Origin: Dyella marensis
GTDB lineage: Bacteria > Pseudomonadota > Gammaproteobacteria > Xanthomonadales > Rhodanobacteraceae
DNA: 64,000 bases
Assembly: GCF_900112865.1 (NCBI RefSeq)
Contig: NZ_FONH01000001.1
Span: forward strand, 124,001 to 188,000
Direction of reading: 5' to 3'
Of the stretch, positions 46,615-56,124 are shown one piece after another. The position numbers and the translations under genes are program-made. The notes beneath the pieces were generated by a model that was given only the letters and a program-made list of their open reading frames with translations, ran no database searches and was not told where the DNA came from. Every line of letters starts with the position of its first letter. Positions within the stretch are counted from its first letter, which is position 1.

Positions 46615-48906
46615 TCAGAACGCGATGCGCGCAGCCACGCTGAAAGCGCGGCCGGGCATGCTGAGGCGGTCGGCGGGGACGCCGGCGGTGCCGGCATCGT
46701 TGAGGCCATTGCCGCTGACCAGGTTGCCGAGCGCGCCGCTGTTGAGGCTGCCCCAGTCCCAGTACTTGCGGTCGGCCAGGTTGCTCACGCCGGCATACAA
46801 CTCGAGGTTGGCGATCGGCGAGTAGTGCGCGTACAGATCCACGGTGGCGTAGCCGCCGGGCCGGAATGCGCTGGCATTGCTCAAGCGGCTGTGCCGGCGC
46901 ACACCGGTGCCGATCAGCTCGGCGCCCCATTGCTGCGCGTCGTAGGCGACGCCGAGCACCAGCTTGGCCGGATCCACCGTATTGAGCGGGCTGTAGCCGC
47001 TCGCGCCGGGCTCGATCAGGCGCCCGCTGGCGACCGCGGCGCTGCCGCGCAGGGACCAGCCCTGCAGCGCGCCGCTGAAATAGCCCAGCCGCAAGGCGCC
47101 GCTGGCCTCGGCACCCTTGATAGAGGCCTTGCGCGCATTCACCGCCTGGTAGAACAGGTTCATGCCGGGAGTGACCTGCACCCAGTCCGGCACCTGGCCG
47201 GCCTTGAGCTGGTAGCCCGACCAGATGAAGTCGCGATAGCGGTTGTAGTACGCCGCCACGTTGAACCAGCCCGCCTCGCCCTTGCCGCGCAGGCCCAGTT
47301 CCATGCCGCGGCTGGTCTCGGCCTTGAGCTTCGCGTTGGGCAGGAAGGCGATGTTGATGCCTGGGAACGGCTGTTCGTTCCACGCGCCGGCGATCTCGCT
47401 GTACAGCGGCGGGCGAAAACCCTGCGCGTAGCTGGCGTACGCGCTGAGCGCGCCGTTGACATGCCACAGCACGCCGAGCTTGGGCGAGGCGCGGGTCTTG
47501 CTGTAGTCGCTGCGCACGTAGCCGGGGTTGTAGGCGGCGTACAGCGCATCGTCCTGCGGCTTGTAGGCGTAGCGGTCCACGCGCACGGCGGGCGTGATTT
47601 CCAGCCTGCCGCCGAACAGGCCGAGCTCGTCCTGCACGAAGGCCGCGTAGCGATCGGTCTCGCTGTCCGGAATCAGATGCAGGGGATAGTTGCCCGGCAT
47701 GAACGCCTTGCCGCTGCCGCTGGCGCCGGTGCGCTTGTTGACGCCGTAGCCGCCGGCGTAAGACTGCGCATCGGTACGCGACAGCTCCACGCCATAGCTG
47801 ACCGTCTGCGTGACCGCGCTGCCCTCGCCCACCTGCTTGACCGCCACCAGCTTGCCGCCGAAGACCCGCTCCTGCAGCGGCAGGCTCTGGAAATAGCGCG
47901 CCACCGTCGCCGTCTCGGTCTGCGTGTTGGTGCGGGTGCGGCTCTCCTGCCAGTAGACGTTCCAGTCCAGCGTATCGGCCAGCACGCCGCCCAGTTGCGG
48001 AAACCACTGTCCTGCCGTGGCGCGCACGCGCACGTTCTCGTCCTGCGAGCGGTAGTAGCCGACGCTTGGCGTGATGTTCGACAGCGAGTCGGTGCGCGTG
48101 CGCGTCTGCGCGCCATCCAGGCTGATGCGGTCGGCGCGGCCGCTGTCGGCGGTATGCACGTACTTGCCGAGGAAGCTGTCCGCGCCATAGCTGCGCGGAT
48201 CGGGCCGCGTGCGCGCGGCGCCGGTGCCGCCCACCTCGCCCTGGTTGGCAAGCGCCTGGCCCTCGCGATGGTTGCCGACGAACAGGAGGCCATTGCGCTG
48301 GTTGCCACCCGCCATGGTCACCGTGGAAGTGAGGCTGCGGTCGCTGCTGTCGTAGAGCTCCTTGACCGACACATAGGTATCGCGGCCGTCGCGCAGGTAA
48401 TCGGCCGGATCCTTGGTGCGCAGGCTGACCACGCCGCCGAGCGCATCGGACGGATACAGCACCGAGGCCGGCCCGCGCACGATCTCCACCGACTTCAGCT
48501 GGTCCAGGTCGATAAAGTTGCGGCCGGCGCGGAAGCTGCCGCCGGCCACGCCGGCGCCGAACGAGGCCGGCATCGACACGCCATCGATCTCGATGCGCGT
48601 GCGGTTGCCGGACAGGCCGCGGATATTGAAGCTGTCCAGTCCGAAGCGTCCGCCGGTACCGATGGCCGACACCCCGGGCTCGTAGCGCACCAGGTCGCGG
48701 ATCGACACATTCAGATGCCGGTCCATCTGCACGCGATCGATGGTCGACACCGTACCCGGCACATTGAGTTGGATGGATGGCGCCAGCGCGGTCACCTGCA
48801 CGCGCGGCAGGTCGGTGGCGTCGGCGGGAACGGCCGCCTCGGCGGCCAGGGCAGGAACGGAAAGCAGCGCGCCGATCACGGCGGCCAGCGGGGCGATGCG
48901 AAACAT
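46615..48906 (-). CDS. hmuR: TonB-dependent heme/hemoglobin receptor
   Basis: 763 residues. Signal peptide (LAAVIGALLSVPALAAEA), plug domain with LNVSIRDLVRYEPGVS, NIRGLSGNRTRIEIDGV and EIVRGPASVLYPSDALGG, then a 22-stranded barrel with the heme-receptor LPNAKLKAETSRGMELG (NPxL-like) and a C-terminal Phe (RIAF). It takes heme through the outer membrane. First gene of hmuRSTUV. A Fur box lies about 122 bp upstream. No tonB/exbBD genes are in the window. Confidence 0.92.
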   Translation of the reverse strand: MFRIAPLAAVIGALLSVPALAAEAAVPADATDLPRVQVTALAPSIQLNVPGTVSTIDRVQMDRHLNVSIRDLVRYEPGVSAIGTGGRFGLDSFNIRGLSGNRTRIEIDGVSMPASFGAGVAGGSFRAGRNFIDLDQLKSVEIVRGPASVLYPSDALGGVVSLRTKDPADYLRDGRDTYVSVKELYDSSDRSLTSTVTMAGGNQRNGLLFVGNHREGQALANQGEVGGTGAARTRPDPRSYGADSFLGKYVHTADSGRADRISLDGAQTRTRTDSLSNITPSVGYYRSQDENVRVRATAGQWFPQLGGVLADTLDWNVYWQESRTRTNTQTETATVARYFQSLPLQERVFGGKLVAVKQVGEGSAVTQTVSYGVELSRTDAQSYAGGYGVNKRTGASGSGKAFMPGNYPLHLIPDSETDRYAAFVQDELGLFGGRLEITPAVRVDRYAYKPQDDALYAAYNPGYVRSDYSKTRASPKLGVLWHVNGALSAYASYAQGFRPPLYSEIAGAWNEQPFPGINIAFLPNAKLKAETSRGMELGLRGKGEAGWFNVAAYYNRYRDFIWSGYQLKAGQVPDWVQVTPGMNLFYQAVNARKASIKGAEASGALRLGYFSGALQGWSLRGSAAVASGRLIEPGASGYSPLNTVDPAKLVLGVAYDAQQWGAELIGTGVRRHSRLSNASAFRPGGYATVDLYAHYSPIANLELYAGVSNLADRKYWDWGSLNSGALGNLVSGNGLNDAGTAGVPADRLSMPGRAFSVAARIAF

Positions 48907-49479
48907 GGGCGAACCAATCCTTTGCCTGGGCGTGGAATCACGCGGCGGGCTGGCAAAGGAAACGCGGAGCAGTCCCTGAGGCTGGCGGCCGATCGAAGAA
49001 GCGCGGCGAGGCTCAAGCCATCGCCGACAAATGAGAATCTATCTCATTTGGAAAATGGATGTCCAGATGGGCTCGCTTGAAGACGACGTATGGACACTAT
49101 TGATGGTCGTGGAGCGCAACCGGTGCTTGCTTGCTCGAAGATCGAATCGGAAATGATTCCTTGGACATGGCCATGCTGCTTGTGCCGCGGAACGTCACCT
49201 GGAACGAGGCAATCGTCATGCCGAGCGCAGAAAAACCGCGTCCCGTGCAGGTCGCGAATGCGTACTGTGGCGCCTGCACGCCTCGGCGCTCGGGCATTTT
49301 TGCAAACGCCTGGACCTGTTTCAGGCCGCCCGCACCAGTGATTTCACATGGCCACCACATCACTGAATTTCCTGGCCAGGAAAAACGTGATGCACCTCAC
49401 AAGCGATCCGTGCTCCTGGCCCGCCCCCTGCATATTTCACATCGAGGCCAGCAGCCTCGGCTTTGCAGGGGAAAACCAC
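48907..49479. other. 573-bp intergenic region with the Fur box
   Basis: Divergent promoter region between the heme receptor and a small rightward gene. Apart from the Fur palindrome at 49029-49049 I see no supported gene, repeat or RNA here; open frames in it are GC-driven. Bases 49250-49440 are unassigned. Confidence 0.5.
49029..49049. promoter_or_regulatory. Fur box upstream of hmuR
   Basis: A perfect 8-5-8 palindrome, AAATGAGA-ATCTA-TCTCATTT, typical of Fur sites (three overlapping AATGAGA/TCTCATT-like repeats). Placed 122 bp before the hmuR start. Iron-replete Fur would repress hmuRSTUV; effect on the rightward gene is possible. Confidence 0.82.
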
Positions 49480-49746
49480 ATGGAACAGATCGTCGAATGC
49501 CTGATTGCCGGAGGACCGCAGCACGGACTGGTGCGCCGGCAGCTGTGGGATCCGGATTGCCCGGCGCCGCCGGTGCTCGCCTCGGTCGACGGCGAGCTGT
49601 GCACCGCCGCGGCCTGTCGTCCCGCCGGTCCATGCAACAACCGCTTCCTGCTGCTGCATCCGCACGCGACGGGCTCGGAAATCATCTCGATGATGGCGGT
49701 GCTCAACGGACAGGCCTGCAGCGCCTACATTTCCGTGAAGCATTGA
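49480..49746 (+). CDS. small cysteine-containing protein, unknown
   Basis: 88 residues beginning MEQIVECLIAGGPQHGLVRR, with several cysteines (DPDCPAPP, ELCTAAACRPAGPC) and a final ILNGQACSAYISVKH-like strand. AGGGGA lies 7-12 bp before the ATG. No signal peptide. I recognise no family; the frame is open 44 codons further upstream but composition changes there. It is convergent with the sensor kinase gene. Confidence 0.5.
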   Translation: MEQIVECLIAGGPQHGLVRRQLWDPDCPAPPVLASVDGELCTAAACRPAGPCNNRFLLLHPHATGSEIISMMAVLNGQACSAYISVKH

Positions 49747-49763
49747 GCGATGCGCACGACGGC

Positions 49764-51647
49764 TCAGGCCGTCATGTGCATCAGCACCGCCCGGTCGATC
49801 GCCTGCATCAGTTCCGCGCGGCCATAGGGCTTGGCCAGGCGCACCACGTTCCCCGGCAGATCCTTTGGCGTCTCCGCATAGCCCGAAGCCAGGATCGCCG
49901 GCAGTTGCGGCCACTGCGCGCGCACCTGGGCCAGCAGCTGGTGACCCGGCACGACGGGCATCATCTGGTCCGTAATCAACAGGTCCACCTCTACACCGCC
50001 GAACAACGCCTCGAGGGCTTCGTTCGCGGACGATTTCTCGTAGGTGAGATGGCCCATGTCCTCCAGCACCGCCGCGGTGGTGGCCAGGATCAGCGGATCG
50101 TCGTCCACCAGCATCACGCGCAATTGCCCGTTGCGCGAAGGCTCGTCCATCGGCGAAGGCGGCGTTTGCGAAGGCGCTTCCGCCGGCGCCACCGGCAGCC
50201 AGATCTCGGCCCGCGTGCCCTTCCCCGCTTCGCTGTGCAGGACCAGCCGTCCGCCCGACTGCTCGGCCAGCCCGTGCACCATCGACAGGCCCAGGCCGGT
50301 GCCCTTGCCCACGCCCTTGGTGGTGAAGAACGGCTCGGTGGCGCGTTCGAGCGTGGCCGCATCCATGCCCTGCCCCCGGTCGGTGACCGACATGCAGACG
50401 TAGCGTCCGCTCGGCAGGCCCACCGCATGTCCCTCGCCGACCTGCACCGATTGCGCGGCCAGCGTGATGCGCCCGCCGGCCGGCATGGCGTCGCGAGCAT
50501 TCATCACCAGGTTGAGGATGGCCAGCTCGAACTGGTTGGCATCCACCATCACGCGCTCCAGCGAGATCGGAAAAGCCAGGTCGACGCCGACCTGCGGCCC
50601 CAGCGAGCGCTCCATCAGGCTGACCAGGTTGCGCGTCAGCGGGCGCAGGTCCAGCGCCGCGGGCTTCAGCTCCTGCCGCCGCGCGAACGCCAACATGCGC
50701 CGCGTCAGCGTGGCGCCGCGTTCGGCGCCGGACAGCGCGTTGTTGAGCAGGGCCAGGCTCTGCGGATCGTGCTGCAGGCGGCGGATCAGCAATTCCAGGT
50801 TGCCGATGATCGCCATCAGCAGATTGTTGAAATCGTGCGCCACGCCGCCGGTGAGCTGGCCGACCGCTTCCATCTTCTGCGCGTGGAACAGCGCCTCGCG
50901 GGTCTGCGCCAGTTCCTGCTCGGCCTGGCGCTTGGCGGTGATGTCGCGGGTGATCTTGGCGTAGCCGATGTGGCGGCCGCGATCGTCCAGGATGCGGTCG
51001 ATCACGATATGCGCCCAGAAACGGCTGCCGTCCTTGCGCACGCGCCAGCCTTCGTTCTCAAACCGGCCCAGCCGCGCGGCCGTGGCCAGGCCCCTGGCCG
51101 GCAGCTCGCGTTCGCGGTCCTCGTCGGTATAGAACGTGGAGAAATGCTTGCCGATGATCTCGCGCGGCAGGTAACCCTTGATGCGCTGCGCGCCGGCATT
51201 CCAGCTGGAGACCTTGCCTTCCGGATCCAGCAGGTAGATGGCGTAGTCGGTGACGCCCTGCACCAGGATGCGGAACTGCTCCTCGCTGCGCCGCTGGTTT
51301 TCCGCGGCCTGCTTCGCCGCGGTGAGGTCGCGCGTGAGTGCGGCATAGCCGACCCGGGCGCCGTCGTCGCCGTAGGCGGCATCGATCACCACCTGCGCCC
51401 AGTAGCGGCTGCCGTCCTTGCGCAACTGCCAGCATTCGGTCTCGAAGCGGCCCTGCTGGAGGGCCTTGACGAGGATTTCCGCGGGCAGTCCCAGCGCGCG
51501 GTCTTCGGGCACGAAGAAAGTCTCGAAGGGCGCGCCGAGGATATCCCGCACACCGTAGCCTTCGCAGCGCTCGGCCCCCTGGTTCCAGCTGCGCACCGCT
51601 CCCTCGGTGTCCAGCATGTAGATGGCGTAGTCGATGACTGGGTCCAC
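49764..51647 (-). CDS. hybrid sensor histidine kinase with two PAS domains
   Basis: 627 residues from a probable GTG start. PAS1 (about 1-120, VIDYAIYMLDTEGAVRSWNQGAERCEGY) and PAS2 (about 130-245, VTDYAIYLLDPEGKVSSWNAGAQRIKGY) are near duplicates, each with a PAC motif (QLRKDGSRYWAQ). HisKA phospho-site in GQLTGGVAHDFNNLLMA, HATPase motifs NARDAMPAGG and GTGLGLSMVHGL, and a C-terminal receiver (VMLVDDDPLI ... LITDQMMP, Asp phospho-acceptor). No membrane segment, so cytoplasmic sensing. No cognate regulator is adjacent. The upstream extension to 51851 has no start support. Confidence 0.88.
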   Translation of the reverse strand: MDPVIDYAIYMLDTEGAVRSWNQGAERCEGYGVRDILGAPFETFFVPEDRALGLPAEILVKALQQGRFETECWQLRKDGSRYWAQVVIDAAYGDDGARVGYAALTRDLTAAKQAAENQRRSEEQFRILVQGVTDYAIYLLDPEGKVSSWNAGAQRIKGYLPREIIGKHFSTFYTDEDRERELPARGLATAARLGRFENEGWRVRKDGSRFWAHIVIDRILDDRGRHIGYAKITRDITAKRQAEQELAQTREALFHAQKMEAVGQLTGGVAHDFNNLLMAIIGNLELLIRRLQHDPQSLALLNNALSGAERGATLTRRMLAFARRQELKPAALDLRPLTRNLVSLMERSLGPQVGVDLAFPISLERVMVDANQFELAILNLVMNARDAMPAGGRITLAAQSVQVGEGHAVGLPSGRYVCMSVTDRGQGMDAATLERATEPFFTTKGVGKGTGLGLSMVHGLAEQSGGRLVLHSEAGKGTRAEIWLPVAPAEAPSQTPPSPMDEPSRNGQLRVMLVDDDPLILATTAAVLEDMGHLTYEKSSANEALEALFGGVEVDLLITDQMMPVVPGHQLLAQVRAQWPQLPAILASGYAETPKDLPGNVVRLAKPYGRAELMQAIDRAVLMHMTA

Positions 51648-51877
51648 TGGCGACCTGTGCGGATTCTCTTCGTTAGGGGCCTGGAATCGGCAACGGGCCG
51701 TCCCGTGCAAGCCACAGCACGGCAGCCTAGATATCGCCAAGTGACAGCAGCGTGACCCATCCGCCCCGCCCCGATCGCAGGCTTCGCTCGGCTCGAGCGT
51801 GCCGGACCATGGCAGGCCATAGTTCACCGGAACGCCCGCAAGCGCGAACATAGGCGTTCCATTCCCGGAGCCCAGCG

Positions 51878-52255
51878 ATGCCAGCGTCCGCCCAGCCCCT
51901 CGTGCATGCCCCCCTCATCGCCTTCGACCTCGGCGAACTCGACGCCCTGCTCACCGGCCTCCCCGGCGACTTCCCGCCCCCGCTCTACCGCACCCTGGAA
52001 GAGCTGCACACCCGCCTCAGCGACTATCACCGCATCGCGGGCACCATCGTGCCGCGCGACGAACTCGCCGCACTCTACGAGGCCATCGTCGCCCCGCTGG
52101 ACGAGGTGGAGGCGCAATCCCGCGCCCGCGTGCTGAGCGAATCGATGGAGCACTGGTGCCACGAGGTGAACCGCCAGATGACCCCGCTGCGCGAGGCGAT
52201 CACCGGCGAAACCACCGATATCGCGGCATTCGACGACGAAGGCTGGGACGCCTGA
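51878..52255 (+). CDS. small acidic protein, unknown
   Basis: 125 residues, acidic and helical (LIAFDLGELDALLTGLPGDFPPPLYRTLEELHTRLSDYHRIAG... then EVNRQMTPLREAITGETTDIAAFDDEGWDA). No signal, no membrane segment, no recognised family. Divergent from the histidine kinase with 230 bp between starts, so the two may share control. 154 bp before the VirK-like gene. Confidence 0.6.
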   Translation: MPASAQPLVHAPLIAFDLGELDALLTGLPGDFPPPLYRTLEELHTRLSDYHRIAGTIVPRDELAALYEAIVAPLDEVEAQSRARVLSESMEHWCHEVNRQMTPLREAITGETTDIAAFDDEGWDA

Positions 52256-52409
52256 GCGGGCGGCGCAGGTTTTTTCGCCCAAGCTGACTGCCAGCGAAAT
52301 CCTGCCCTGGAGCCGGCCCGTTTTTTTGACAGCCCCTTCACTGCACATTTCAAAAAGTCCGCCTTCGCGCGTCTTGGCTTCCGTTCAAGCGGCTTGGACC
52401 GGAATCGTC

Positions 52410-53429
52410 ATGAAGGCAGCAGCACACGAAGGGTGGATGGACGAGGTCGGCGCGGCGGTAGCGCCCCGCGCCGGAGCGCTGTTGCTGCTGCGCTCCTTCC
52501 AGGGCCGCTGGGACCTCGGCCACGCACCGGCGCCGCACCGGGTCCACGGCTTCCTCCGCTACACCCGCCACAGCCTTGCGCACCTGCCGCGCCAGCTGGC
52601 CTGGCTGCGTTTTCTCGATGGCTCGGAGGCGATGCGCCAGGCCGTGCGCGCCGATCCGGGCCTGTACGGCCGCTGGCACGTACCGTTCGTTTCGCGCGAA
52701 CTCGGCCCCGCCGCGCGCCTGCGCATCCTCGAAGCGCATTACCGCTTCCTGCTCGAACGCTTTCCGCCGCGCCTGCGCGACAAGCTGCTGCGCGGCCACG
52801 ACGTGCGCATCGGCACCCTGCGCCTGCGCGACGGCGCGCCGATCCACCTGCACCTGCGCAAGCCCGCCGTGCGCGCGATGGGCGAGCTGGGGCTGTACCT
52901 GGTCACCGGCGACAAGGAGGTGCTGTCCTCCTGCACCTTCACCTTCGGCGGCGAGGAAGGCCTGCTGATCGGCGCCATGCAAGGCGCCTGGTCGTTCCTG
53001 GGCCGCGGCCCGATCCGCGCATTCACCCGCGGCAGCCACGGCGTGCGCCCGAAGAACCTGCTGCTCACCCTGATGCGCGTGCTGTCGCGCCTGTACGGCA
53101 TCGAACGCCTGCGCGGCGTCGCCCATGCCGCCCATCCGTTCGCCACGCGCATCCAGGCCGACTACGACGCCTTCTGGCTGGAGAACGGCGGCGCCCCCGG
53201 CGAAGACGGCTTCTACGAACTCCCCCGCTTCGGCGCCCGCCGCCCCGTCCGCCTCCTGCCCAGCAAGCGCCGTTCCGCACGCCGGCAGCGCGAACAGTTC
53301 CTGGACGAGGCACGCGCGATCTTCCTGCGCGCACTGGACTGGCGCCGCCCTTCGCAGCCATCGCCGGAAGGCCGGCGCAATGCCACGCGCATTCCGCCAC
53401 TGGCACTGCGGCCGCGGGCCTGGGCGTAA
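52410..53429 (+). CDS. VirK/YbjX (DUF535) family protein
   Basis: 339 residues. Family features: VHGFLRYTRHSLAHLPRQLAWLRFLDG in the N-terminal third, HYRFLLERFPPRLRDKLLRG, and FTFGGEEGLLIGAMQG with the LYGIERLRGVAHAAHPFA block. YbjX/VirK proteins are linked to resistance to antimicrobial peptides and to virulence in enteric bacteria; the reaction is unknown. ATG 52410 has GGA just upstream; a TTG at 52326 could add 28 residues and itself overlaps a TTGACA -35-like hexamer. Convergent with the TonB receptor. Confidence 0.8.
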   Translation: MKAAAHEGWMDEVGAAVAPRAGALLLLRSFQGRWDLGHAPAPHRVHGFLRYTRHSLAHLPRQLAWLRFLDGSEAMRQAVRADPGLYGRWHVPFVSRELGPAARLRILEAHYRFLLERFPPRLRDKLLRGHDVRIGTLRLRDGAPIHLHLRKPAVRAMGELGLYLVTGDKEVLSSCTFTFGGEEGLLIGAMQGAWSFLGRGPIRAFTRGSHGVRPKNLLLTLMRVLSRLYGIERLRGVAHAAHPFATRIQADYDAFWLENGGAPGEDGFYELPRFGARRPVRLLPSKRRSARRQREQFLDEARAIFLRALDWRRPSQPSPEGRRNATRIPPLALRPRAWA

Positions 53430-53446
53430 GCGATCGCCAGGCGGCG

Positions 53447-55855
53447 TCAGAAGTCGTACACCCCAGTCACCATCGCCATCCGCCCCTCGCGCACCGGCAC
53501 GAAGCTCTGGTCCGCATTGACCGCATACAGCGTGCGGTCGAACAGGTTGCGCAGCCCCAGGGTCAACCGCCAGCTGTCGCCGTAGTAGGTGACGTTGGCA
53601 TCCACGCTGGCCTGCCCGGGCAGATCGAAATAGCCGCCGCCCTGCAGCCGGCCCACGCTGCGGCTGCGCGCGGCGATGCCGGCGGCCACGCCCCATGAAC
53701 GCAGCGGTTCGCGCTGGAAGCGATAGCTGGCCCAGGCGCTGAGCAACTGCCGTGGCGCGGCCACGGGTTGCGTGCCGTCGTCGTTGCGGATGTGCGAGTT
53801 GGTGTAATTGAGCACGCCCTCGAGGCCGCGCGTGATCTGTCCGGCGAACTCCACTTCCAAGCCGTGGTTGGTCTGGCCGGGACCTGGCGTGGCGAAATAC
53901 GGCGGCTCCGGGGCGATGTAGTCGACGCTGTGGTCCAGCGTGATGCGATACCAGGCCAGGTTGAGCCGCGCACGATGCTGGAACAGCTCGATGCGCGTGC
54001 CGGCTTCCCATTGGCGCGACTTCGCCGGCGGCAGCGGCTGGCCGTTGTCGCCCAGCAGCGAATTGGCCTGGAAACCGGTGGTGTGGTTGGCGTACAGCGC
54101 CACGTCCGGTGCGAGCTTGAACAGCACGCCGGCCTTGGGCACCCACTGGTCCTTGCGCAGGCGGCGCGGGCTGCCGTCGGCCCACGAGGTCGACAGCTCA
54201 TATGAAGTGCGGCGCAGCGCCAGCAGCACATCCCAACGTTCGCCCAGGGCGATCTGGTCCTGCAAGAACAGGCCGGTCTCGGTGGTCCAGTCGCCGCCGC
54301 CGAGCGTCTGCACGGTGGTGGCCTCGTCCGTGCTCACCCGCGCGCTCGGCAGCATCGCATCGGCAAACAGGTTGTACGACTGCGACGGACCGGTTTTCAG
54401 CGTGTCGCGCTGGCGATCGCGGCCCGCCTTGGTGCGCGCGTAGTCGACGCCGAACACCACGGTGTGCGTGGTATTGCCCTGCTCGAACACGCCGGTGAGG
54501 TCGTTCTGCAAGGTGTAGAACGCATCCGAGTAGCGGAAGCTGCGCGCGGTCGCGTCGACGTCGCCGGTGAGATAGCCGTCGGTCAGCGACCAGCCCTGGC
54601 CGCTGGTGCGCTGCTTCACGTACTGGCCGCGGCTGCGGAAGGTCCAGTGGCTGTCGAGGCCCTGCTCCAGCGTGAACACCGCGCGGTTGGTGCGATAGGT
54701 GGAATGATCGCCCGGGTTGCCGGGCAGGATGCCGTAAGGCGACATCGCCGCCAGCGAATCGCCCAGCAGCACGGTGTGGTCCGGGCCGGGCACGCGATTG
54801 GTGACCAGTTCGTAGCCGAGGGTGAAGCGCGTCGCGCCGCGCTCCCAGCCGAGCGACGGCGCCAGGTACGCGCTGCGCTGGCCGCGATAGCCCTGCGCGC
54901 TGCGGTCCGCATGGTTGCCCGCGGCGACCAGGCGATAGGTCCAGCCGTCGTCGTGGCCGATGGCGCCGGCCAGGTCCAGGCCCAGGCGCGCGCCGTCGTA
55001 GCGGCCCAGCGACCAGCTGAGCTGGCGCACCGGATCGCTCTGCGGCCGCTTCATCACCACGTTGACCAGGCCGCCGAAGTTGTTGTTGACCGAGGCGTCG
55101 CCGAGGATCGCCTCGGGCCCCTTCAGCACTTCGATGCGCTCGATGCCGATCAGCGGCGGCAGGTCCTCGGTGCGCGCCACGCCGTTGGGCATGCCGTCGG
55201 TCATGCCGTTGCCGGCATTGAAGCCGCGGATGCGGAACAGCGCCGGGCCGTCGAAGCCGTCCATGTACTGCACGCCGGCGACGTTGCGCACGGCGTCGGC
55301 CACGGTCAGCGCCTGCTGCGTGTCCATCAGGTCGCGCGTGACCACGCTCACCGACTGCGGCACCTTGGCCAGCGGCGTATCGGTGCGCGTGGCGGCGCGG
55401 GTGGAGTCGGCCTTGTAGCCGACATCGCCCAGCAAGGTGCCCTGCACCTGGATCGCCGCGAGCGAGGCGACGATCGGCACGCTGGGCTTGGCCTCCAGCA
55501 GGCTGCTGCGGTAATAGCTGGCGGCCACCGGCATCGGGCGGCGCTTGACCACCACCGTGCCGGCGTCGACCGCCTCGTATTCCAGGCCGGTGCCGCGCAG
55601 CAGCGACGTCATGCCCTGCTCCAGCGTCAGCGCGCCCGCCGCGCCCTCGCTGCGCAGGTCCGCGATCGCCTCGCCGGCGGTGAGCACCTGCACATTGGCC
55701 TGCTTGCCGAAGGCGATCAGCGCGCCGGACAGCGGCTGCGCGGGAATGGCGAAATCCACCGTGACGCGCGGCGGAGCCGGCGCGGCCGACGCGGCGGCGA
55801 TGGCGAGCGACAGCGCGAGGCCGCCGCCGAACCATGAAAGCGCACGCCGAGCCAT
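53447..55855 (-). CDS. TonB-dependent siderophore receptor with N-terminal STN signalling domain
   Basis: 802 residues. Signal peptide (MARRALSWFGGGLALSLAIAAASAAPA). Residues about 33-110 form the STN domain (DFAIPAQPLSGALIAFGKQANVQVLTAGEA) found in receptors that signal to FecR. The plug starts near VSVVTRDLMDTQQALTVADAVRNV and has RIRGFN and IEVLKGPEAILGD; the barrel ends MVTGVYDF with terminal Phe. It imports a ferric siderophore. The gene is 269 bp downstream of the FecR-like gene on the same strand, with a large composite palindrome in that gap. Confidence 0.9.
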   Translation of the reverse strand: MARRALSWFGGGLALSLAIAAASAAPAPPRVTVDFAIPAQPLSGALIAFGKQANVQVLTAGEAIADLRSEGAAGALTLEQGMTSLLRGTGLEYEAVDAGTVVVKRRPMPVAASYYRSSLLEAKPSVPIVASLAAIQVQGTLLGDVGYKADSTRAATRTDTPLAKVPQSVSVVTRDLMDTQQALTVADAVRNVAGVQYMDGFDGPALFRIRGFNAGNGMTDGMPNGVARTEDLPPLIGIERIEVLKGPEAILGDASVNNNFGGLVNVVMKRPQSDPVRQLSWSLGRYDGARLGLDLAGAIGHDDGWTYRLVAAGNHADRSAQGYRGQRSAYLAPSLGWERGATRFTLGYELVTNRVPGPDHTVLLGDSLAAMSPYGILPGNPGDHSTYRTNRAVFTLEQGLDSHWTFRSRGQYVKQRTSGQGWSLTDGYLTGDVDATARSFRYSDAFYTLQNDLTGVFEQGNTTHTVVFGVDYARTKAGRDRQRDTLKTGPSQSYNLFADAMLPSARVSTDEATTVQTLGGGDWTTETGLFLQDQIALGERWDVLLALRRTSYELSTSWADGSPRRLRKDQWVPKAGVLFKLAPDVALYANHTTGFQANSLLGDNGQPLPPAKSRQWEAGTRIELFQHRARLNLAWYRITLDHSVDYIAPEPPYFATPGPGQTNHGLEVEFAGQITRGLEGVLNYTNSHIRNDDGTQPVAAPRQLLSAWASYRFQREPLRSWGVAAGIAARSRSVGRLQGGGYFDLPGQASVDANVTYYGDSWRLTLGLRNLFDRTLYAVNADQSFVPVREGRMAMVTGVYDF

Positions 55856-55972
55856 GCGGTGTGGATTCCCCCAGGAACTCTCTTAAAGATCGAAGTCTGG
55901 CATGGGCGTGCGCGGACACCAAGGCCGCTGATGTGAAGAGCGCCGCCAAGAAACGCACGGCCGCAGCGGACA

Positions 55973-56106
55973 GGGGCTGCGGACGGGTAGCGGAGGCGTG
56001 CGGTCGCAGCCCTTCGCCGGCGGGGAGTTGGCGAAGGCACGCTCGCGTTCCATCCAGACCAAAGGCGCGGCGTGGACCGGCACCTCCGCTACCCGTCCGC
56101 AGCCCC
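55973..56106. repeat. 134-bp composite palindrome between the FecR-like gene and the receptor
   Basis: Outer arms are a perfect 24-bp inverted repeat (55973-55996 and 56083-56106; core GGACGGGTAGCGGAGG). Inside lies a second inverted repeat, CCTTCGCC (56011-56018) / GGCGAAGG (56030-56037). It ends 18 bp past the FecR-like stop. Different in sequence from the REP pairs and from the CGTCATTCC repeats. Confidence 0.75.
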
Positions 56107-56124
56107 CGTGCGAGGCGGCTGCGC

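Noticed and set aside
46603-49080. 825-codon forward frame antisense to the heme receptor
   Set aside because: The reverse strand encodes a complete TonB-dependent receptor with plug and barrel motifs; the forward one is a shadow.
49131-51755. 874-codon forward frame antisense to the histidine kinase
   Set aside because: PAS, HisKA, HATPase and receiver motifs are on the reverse strand; the forward frame has none.
52326-52331. TTGACA as a -35 box for the VirK-like gene
   Set aside because: No convincing -10 hexamer lies 16-18 bp downstream, and the same bases could be a TTG start; left unannotated.
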